In this document: positions 59,201 through 64,000 of the stretch, one piece after another | Position numbering within the stretch: position 1 is the first letter of the stretch | How the letters are laid out: each line of letters starts with the position of its first letter | Assembly: GCA_026169375.1 (NCBI GenBank) | Contig: JAPFCR010000049.1 | Location: 1 to 64,000 of the forward strand | Reading direction: 5' to 3' | DNA from: Sporosarcina sp. | GTDB taxonomy: Bacteria; Bacillota; Bacilli; Bacillales_A; Planococcaceae | Length of the DNA stretch: 64,000 bases | Made by a program: the position numbers and the translations under genes | Notes under the pieces: model-generated | What the model saw: only the letters and a program-made list of their open reading frames with translations | The model's database searches: none | What the model was told of the DNA's origin: nothing

Positions 59201-60140
59201 AATCTAAAGAGAGTTGACGTATGCCGTTTTCTAAACGTTCATCTACTTCTCTTGCATCGTCTATATGTTCAACGATTAAATCATGTGCATTTGAAAATAG
59301 TTGTTCAGCTTCATTTAATTCTTCCTTCACATCGGCTGATAATTTTCTTTGCTCCTCAATCATTCCTTGAACAGCCCCAATATCTCCTTGACTCTCTTCA
59401 ATCGTATGTAAAATACTGGTAATTTTATTTGCGGTCGATAGGCTCATTTGGACACCTTTTTCAACAAGCGTTGCACTTTCTTTCGTTGCGAGTAATGCTT
59501 GCTCAATTTCTTTTCGTAATGAAGAAGTAAGTGTTTGGATATGTGAAATACTTTCTGCAGTACTCTCAGCTAAACTTCGCACTTCTTGTGCAACGACTGC
59601 AAATCCTTTTCCGGACTCACCAGCACGCGCCGCCTCAATTGAAGCATTCAAAGCTAATAAGTTTGTTTGGTCCGCAATTCCTTCGATTACACCAACAATC
59701 GATTGAATTTCAACTGAACGTTCACTTAAATTTCCCATATTCTCTTCAGACGATTGAATTTGTTCTCCTAAATCTCGAATTACTTGAGCCGTTTCATTAA
59801 CTTCGACTGCTCCTTCAGTTGTCTCATTTACCATCACAGTCGCTTTTTCTTCTAATGATACGCCTTTGTTGAATAAACTATTGGATTTCCTTGCATTCGA
59901 TTCACTTAAACGTCCAACTTGGTGAAACTTTTGCTCGATTTGGCTTACCGCATCCCCTAATACGTTATGTTGCGCATTCACTTTTTCATGTTGTTCTACC
60001 GCAGCTGTGATTTCATCTTTTAAATGAGAAAATCGTTCATTTACTTGTGCTTCTTTCTCTAAATATTGTTTTTGTAATTCTACAATTTCATTATCACTCT
60101 GCATATTCTTTTCTTTATTATTTCTTCTTCTGCGGAACAT
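59199..60140 (-). CDS. Soluble methyl-accepting chemotaxis protein
   Basis: A 313-residue chemoreceptor signalling domain without a membrane segment or recognisable sensor. A basic start ([12 protein letters not shown]) leads into helices and the conserved hairpin tip [36 protein letters not shown] near 170-200, which binds CheA/CheW. It resembles the soluble YfmS-type receptors. ATG at 60140 has GGAGG seven bases upstream; earlier starts do not. Confidence 0.9.
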   Translation of the reverse strand: MFRRRRNNKEKNMQSDNEIVELQKQYLEKEAQVNERFSHLKDEITAAVEQHEKVNAQHNVLGDAVSQIEQKFHQVGRLSESNARKSNSLFNKGVSLEEKATVMVNETTEGAVEVNETAQVIRDLGEQIQSSEENMGNLSERSVEIQSIVGVIEGIADQTNLLALNASIEAARAGESGKGFAVVAQEVRSLAESTAESISHIQTLTSSLRKEIEQALLATKESATLVEKGVQMSLSTANKITSILHTIEESQGDIGAVQGMIEEQRKLSADVKEELNEAEQLFSNAHDLIVEHIDDAREVDERLENGIRQLSLD

Positions 60141-60291
60141 TTTCATTCCTCCACACTCTATTTTCTTAATTGTATCACAAATCACCTTTCTTGAAGATTC
60201 CAACTTTAAATATTACTAAAATTTCTACTGTAAATTTTGTTGACAAAATGTGACTTCAACTAATTCTAATCGAAATTTCCTTCAAAAAGGA

Positions 60292-60349
60292 TTGAAATCT
60301 AAACAGAAAACGAATATTATTGATATTGTAGTAGTAAACGTTCGTTTTT
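60292..60349 (+). promoter_or_regulatory. Promoter and paired PurR boxes of the purine permease gene
   Basis: TTGAAA (60292-60297), 17 bases and TATTAT (60315-60320) form a promoter. AAAACGAATATTA (60307-60319) and the inverted TAAACGTTCGTTTTT (60335-60349) resemble the two opposed PurBoxes (CGAA ... TTCG, 26 bases apart) bound by PurR. They cover the -10 and start site. No guanine riboswitch is visible. Confidence 0.55.
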
Positions 60350-60364
60350 GAGAGGAGAATTTTT

Positions 60365-61669
60365 TTGTTTCGATTAAAACAATTAGGAACAGATCCCAAA
60401 ACTGAAATTTTAGCAGGAATGACGACATTTTTAACAATGGCTTATATCGTAATCGTCAACCCAATCATTTTAGCAGATGCTGGTGTACCATTTGAACAAG
60501 TCTTTTTAGCAACTATTATCGCTGCTGCTGTTGGTTCACTTTGGATGGCACTTTTTGCCAACTATCCAATCGCCATCGCTCCAGGTATGGGATTGAACGC
60601 TTATTTCACATCAGTTGTGATCGCTTCAAATGGAGCACTCGATTATACAACTGCATTTTCAGCAGTCTTTATTTCGGGAATTATATTTGTTATTTTATCA
60701 CTCACTTCTTTTAGAGAGAAATTAATTTTATCGATTCCACAAAATTTAAAGCACGGTATTACAGCTGGAATTGGTTTATTTATTGCTTTTATTGGACTAA
60801 GACTTTCTGGGCTTGTAGAAAGCCACGAATCAAATCTCGTCCAACTCGGTGATTTAACTTCACCACCTGTTTTACTCGCTTTATTTGGTCTAATTATCAC
60901 TGTTATTTTAATGACATTAAATGTGTATGGTGCAATCTTTATCGGGATGATTGCGACTGTAATGATTGCACTCATTACAGGACAACTACAGTTTACAGAA
61001 GGATTTTTAAAAATGCCTTCATTACCCGAAGGAATTCTTGTATGGAATCCTCTAAACGCATTGTCAGATGTTGTTTCACACGGCTTATATGGAGTTGTTC
61101 TTGCTTTTCTTATTGTTACGATGTTTGATACGACAGGAACAATGATTGGTGTTGCGAAACAAGCAGGGATTCTGAAAAAAGATGGTTCTTTACCAAAAGC
61201 TAGACATGCCCTGCTTGCTGATTCAGTAGCGGCTACAATCGGTGCTATGTTTGGAACGAGTCCAACATCAGCTTATGTTGAATCTTCGTCAGGAGTCGCT
61301 GTAGGTGGACGCTCAGGACTCACAACGTTAACGGTGGCTGTTTTGTTTATGTTTGCAGCATTTTTCGGCCCATTTGTGAGCGCATTATCAGGTGTTTCAG
61401 CAATTACAGCACCCGCGCTTATTATTGTTGGTAGCTTAATGATCGGTGTTGTAAAAGAAATTGAATGGGAATCATTTGAAGAATCTTTCCCAGCTTTTTT
61501 AATTATTTTAACAATGCCACTCACTTCTAGTATTGCGACTGGAATTGCACTTGGATTTATCACGTATCCAATTTTAAAAGTCGTAAAAGGTAAATGGAGA
61601 CAAGTACCGTTTTTATTATATCTTTTTGCTGTGTTATTTGCTTATCAACTGTTATTTTTAGCACATTAA
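60365..61669 (+). CDS. pbuG: NCS2 family purine permease (PbuG/PbuO type)
   Basis: A 434-residue membrane transporter with 12 to 14 hydrophobic segments, of the AzgA-like hypoxanthine/guanine branch of NCS2. Signatures are AGMTTFLTMAYIVIVNP, IAPGMGLNAYF, MFDTTGTMIGVA and GTSPTSAYVESSSGVAVGGR. It imports purine bases by proton symport. Start is TTG, with GAGAGGAG eight bases upstream. PurR boxes upstream predict repression when purines are plentiful. The distinction between PbuG and PbuO is not certain. Confidence 0.88.
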   Translation: MFRLKQLGTDPKTEILAGMTTFLTMAYIVIVNPIILADAGVPFEQVFLATIIAAAVGSLWMALFANYPIAIAPGMGLNAYFTSVVIASNGALDYTTAFSAVFISGIIFVILSLTSFREKLILSIPQNLKHGITAGIGLFIAFIGLRLSGLVESHESNLVQLGDLTSPPVLLALFGLIITVILMTLNVYGAIFIGMIATVMIALITGQLQFTEGFLKMPSLPEGILVWNPLNALSDVVSHGLYGVVLAFLIVTMFDTTGTMIGVAKQAGILKKDGSLPKARHALLADSVAATIGAMFGTSPTSAYVESSSGVAVGGRSGLTTLTVAVLFMFAAFFGPFVSALSGVSAITAPALIIVGSLMIGVVKEIEWESFEESFPAFLIILTMPLTSSIATGIALGFITYPILKVVKGKWRQVPFLLYLFAVLFAYQLLFLAH

Positions 61670-61757
61670 GAATTAAATAAATAGGTGCATTTCATTTTTC
61701 TTATAAATACTGTATACTAGTGTATAGGCATTTATTAATCTCATAGGAGGGATTAGC

Positions 61758-61877
61758 ATGAAACTTATTCTAATTCTTGGCGTTTGTGTTTCATTCCTTG
61801 CTGCAATTTTAACAGGTGGCTATGAAGACAAACCAGGCACAAACCAAAAGAAAAAGCGTGGAAATCAGCCAACATAA
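61758..61877 (+). CDS. Small protein with N-terminal hydrophobic segment, 39 residues
   Basis: ATG at 61758 follows AGGAGGG at five bases, with a TATACT -10 some 40 bases upstream. Residues 1-19 are hydrophobic (LILILGVCVSFLAAIL) and the rest is polar and basic (KKKRGNQPT). It may be a membrane-anchored micro-protein. A terminator follows directly. I do not recognise the family. Confidence 0.7.
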   Translation: MKLILILGVCVSFLAAILTGGYEDKPGTNQKKKRGNQPT

Positions 61878-61889
61878 TTCTTCACATGT

Positions 61890-61936
61890 AAAAAAGAGTT
61901 CCTTAATGATATCTCATCATTAAAGAACTCTTTTTT
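61890..61936. terminator. Bidirectional terminator between the small gene and trmL
   Basis: AAAAAAGAGTTC-TTAATGAT pairs with ATCATTAA-GAACTCTTTTTT with one bulge, around ATCTC. Confidence 0.75.
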
Positions 61937-62413
61937 TTATTCCAATCCTGGAAAACATTGCTGTCTTAATGCTTCATAAACTAAAATTGAAGCTGTATTT
62001 GATAAATTTAACGCACGAATATGTTCATCATTCATAGGAATACGTAAACAATTCTCTTTATACTCCTCAAGGATTTCACTTGGTAATCCTTTCGTCTCTT
62101 TTCCAAAAACAAAAAAGATGTCTTCTTCCGTATTTGAAAAATCATAAGACGTATAATTTTGCTCACCAAACTTTGTAATGAAATAAAACTTTCCCTTTGG
62201 ATAAGCATCTAAAAAAGGACGAATCCCTTCATGGTACGTAATATTCACATGTTGCCAGTAATCTAATCCAGCTCTTTTCAACATTTTATCATCTGTCGAA
62301 AATCCCAATGGTTTTATTAAATGTAAATGAACCCCAGTCCCTGCACAAGTTCTTGCAATATTTCCCGTATTAGCTGGAATTTTGGGTTCAAATAACACGA
62401 CATGTATCGTCAT
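61937..62413 (-). CDS. trmL: tRNA (cytidine(34)-2'-O)-methyltransferase TrmL
   Basis: A 158-residue SPOUT methyltransferase that modifies the wobble ribose of tRNA-Leu. The SAM knot shows EPKIPANTGNIARTCAGTG, FVFGKETKGLP and RIPMNDEHIRALNLSNTASI. In B. subtilis it is annotated cspR. Directly downstream of queG, another wobble-base modification gene. Confidence 0.95.
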   Translation of the reverse strand: MTIHVVLFEPKIPANTGNIARTCAGTGVHLHLIKPLGFSTDDKMLKRAGLDYWQHVNITYHEGIRPFLDAYPKGKFYFITKFGEQNYTSYDFSNTEEDIFFVFGKETKGLPSEILEEYKENCLRIPMNDEHIRALNLSNTASILVYEALRQQCFPGLE

Positions 62414-62452
62414 ACAAGCACTTCCTCAATTGTAAATGTAAGTTCTCCCAAA

Positions 62453-63577
62453 TTAATTCTCTAATGCTTTTTCTAATTCTACGAGAACATCTGGATTTTC
62501 TTCTCTTTCTAAAGCAGAACGAAGCACTTCATGACATTCTTCCGTGCCAATTCTTCCAAGTGCCCACGCGACTGTTCCGCGCATCACTGGTCGTGAATCT
62601 TCTTTTAACATTTCCTTTAACTTCGGAATCGCCGCTCTTTCTTTAAAATGCCCCAATGCGATAATTGCATTTCTTTGAATTGGATTCTTTCCTCGCCACG
62701 AGCCCGACATATGACCAAACTTTTCCCTAAACTGTCGATTTGACAAATCTAGCAATGGTTCCAATAACGGTTTTGTTAACTCAGGTTCTGGTTCAAATGC
62801 ATCCTGGTGTAAATTGTGTCGTTGTTGATTTTTAGGGCAAATGGTTTGGCATGAATCACATCCATACACTCTGTTTCCAATTTTCGTTCTAAACTCTTCA
62901 GGTATCATTTGTTTCGTTTGCGTTAAAAAGGCGATACAACGCTGCGCATCCAATTGCCCTGGCTGTATTAACGCACCTGTAGGACATACGTCTAAACATA
63001 AAGTACAGTCTCCGCATTGGTCCTCCATCGGCTCATCAGATGCAAATGGAATATTCGTGATCATCTCTCCTAAATACACATAAGAACCGAATTCAGGCGT
63101 AATAATTGAACAGTTCTTCCCAGACCAACCAATCCCCGCCCTTTCCGCGACTGCTCGGTCTGAAAGCTCTCCTGTATCCACCATCGAGCGAAACTTTGCA
63201 GTTGGCACACGTTCTACTATAAACTCTTCAAGTAAAGCCAAGCGTTCACGTAAAACAATATGATAGTCCATCCCCCATGAAGCACGACAAAAGATTCCTC
63301 TTCTCGCTCCCTTCTTTCCACGAGGAGATTCTTCCATAATCGATGGGTAAGCAATCGCAATCGCAATGATGCTTTCTGGCTGATCAAGCAGAAGTGCTGG
63401 ATTTGTCCGTTTATCGATGTCTTTTTCTTCAAAGCCTGACTGATAGCCTAATTCTTGTTGACGTACGAGTCGGTTTCTTAATTCACGAAACGGGGCAGCT
63501 GTTGTAAAACCAATTTTATCGATGCCAATCGTCTCTGCATATTCTATCACTTCTTGTTGTAAATCGAGTATATTCAT
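62453..63577 (-). CDS. queG: Epoxyqueuosine reductase QueG
   Basis: A 374-residue cobalamin-dependent iron-sulfur enzyme, last step of queuosine synthesis in tRNA. Two [4Fe-4S] motifs are present: CGDCTLCLDVCPTGAL and CDSCQTICPKN, with the catalytic Asp in MVDTGELSDRAVAERAG. The C-terminus carries HEAT-like repeats (ALGHFKERAAIPKLKEML). ATG at 63577 has GGAGGTG seven bases upstream. It precedes trmL. Confidence 0.96.
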   Translation of the reverse strand: MNILDLQQEVIEYAETIGIDKIGFTTAAPFRELRNRLVRQQELGYQSGFEEKDIDKRTNPALLLDQPESIIAIAIAYPSIMEESPRGKKGARRGIFCRASWGMDYHIVLRERLALLEEFIVERVPTAKFRSMVDTGELSDRAVAERAGIGWSGKNCSIITPEFGSYVYLGEMITNIPFASDEPMEDQCGDCTLCLDVCPTGALIQPGQLDAQRCIAFLTQTKQMIPEEFRTKIGNRVYGCDSCQTICPKNQQRHNLHQDAFEPEPELTKPLLEPLLDLSNRQFREKFGHMSGSWRGKNPIQRNAIIALGHFKERAAIPKLKEMLKEDSRPVMRGTVAWALGRIGTEECHEVLRSALEREENPDVLVELEKALEN

Positions 63578-63638
63578 TTCCAAACACCTCCTATATGGTA
63601 AACTAGAATAAAATTCAATTATATAAAGGGTGATCCAT

Positions 63639-64000
63639 TTGAAAGTAAGTTTAGACCAAGATATTTTAAACGTAATGCCTGCCTTTAAAATAGGCCTTAA
63701 CCATTATACCAAAATTACCGTATCAGAATCTCCTCAAATGCTAAAAGGACGTTTACAATTGTTTCAAGAACAACTTTTTTTCGAACTAGATGAAAAAAAC
63801 ATTACTGATTTTCCAGGTGTCGAGGAATGGCGAGATATATGGAAAGCATTTGGTGCAAGTCCAAGTCGCCATCGTCCTTCTATTGAAGCTTTATTGCGCA
63901 GAATAAAAAAGCAAAATTATTTATCACCTTTTAATTCTGCCGTAGATATAAATAACTTCTTCTCTTTGCAATATGAAATTCCGATGGGTATTTATGATAC
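63639..64000 (+). CDS. B3/B4 tRNA-binding domain protein, N-terminal part (cut by window edge)
   Basis: TTG at 63639 with AAAGGGTG upstream opens a frame of 120 codons to the right edge. The region FPGVEEWRDIWKAFGASPSR followed by HRPSIEALLRR is typical of B3/B4 domains, related to the editing region of phenylalanyl-tRNA synthetase beta chain. Free-standing members may edit or trap mischarged tRNA, but this is unproven. Divergent from queG. Confidence 0.85.
   Translation, partial: MKVSLDQDILNVMPAFKIGLNHYTKITVSESPQMLKGRLQLFQEQLFFELDEKNITDFPGVEEWRDIWKAFGASPSRHRPSIEALLRRIKKQNYLSPFNSAVDINNFFSLQYEIPMGIYD

Noticed and set aside
60204..60364. Guanine riboswitch upstream of the purine permease
   Set aside because: The conserved purine aptamer core and a terminator hairpin are absent; the predicted leader is too short.

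Overview
The window is low-GC Gram-positive DNA. It comes from an endospore-forming member of the Bacillales that is close to, but not the same as, Bacillus. The evidence is strong GGAGG-type ribosome binding sites, frequent TTG and GTG starts, intrinsic terminators with U-tails, and marker genes such as crh, whiA-yvcK-rapZ, cggR, ecsAB, scoC, yhaMNO and a YjcZ-type sporulation micro-protein.

The left end (1 to about 5.7 kb) is accessory DNA. It ends in a tyrosine integrase abutting the 3' end of the tmRNA gene, a classic island attachment position. The island carries the N-terminal part of a Fic protein, a decayed small membrane gene, a CPBP intramembrane protease, a PadR regulator paired with a DUF2812 membrane protein, and a lincosamide nucleotidyltransferase. 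Two details stand out. The resistance gene is preceded by a 14-codon leader peptide and a hairpin that occludes its ribosome binding site. The DUF2812 gene is cut short by a third copy of a 7-bp tandem repeat.

From 5.7 to about 37 kb lies core genome, nearly all on the minus strand. In order it holds ssrA, smpB, rnr, a carboxylesterase and secG; the glycolytic block eno-gpmI-tpiA-pgk and gap-cggR with a CggR operator; a LemA/TPM pair; clpP with a CtsR box; and tRNA-Arg. It continues with the operon nudix-rapZ-yvcK-whiA-crh, then trxB, a TPR protein, the hprK-lgt-ppaX-acyltransferase operon, yvlB, and uvrBA with a likely LexA box. Carbon-catabolite control parts (CggR, Crh, HprK) and central glycolysis sit close together.

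From 37 to 64 kb the content matches what in B. subtilis is another chromosomal area (the ecs/yha/yhe/yhc/yhb genes). It holds an IDEAL protein, ecsAB, hit, yhaH, scoC, the exonuclease group yhaM-yhaN-yhaO, the ABC exporter yhaQP, yhzD-like, mgsA, enoyl-CoA hydratase with a palindromic operator, hemZ, yheA, yheB, a ferritin-like protein and yheE. After these come an internally deleted insertion sequence, a CNNM/CBS membrane protein whose start is out of frame with its best ribosome binding site, bdbC plus a thioredoxin, an RluD-type pseudouridine synthase, a soluble chemoreceptor, a purine permease with PurR boxes, trmL, queG, and the start of a B3/B4-domain protein.

No CRISPR array, rRNA or complete transposon is visible. 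The most unusual signals are in the island and in the small decayed or frame-disrupted loci.
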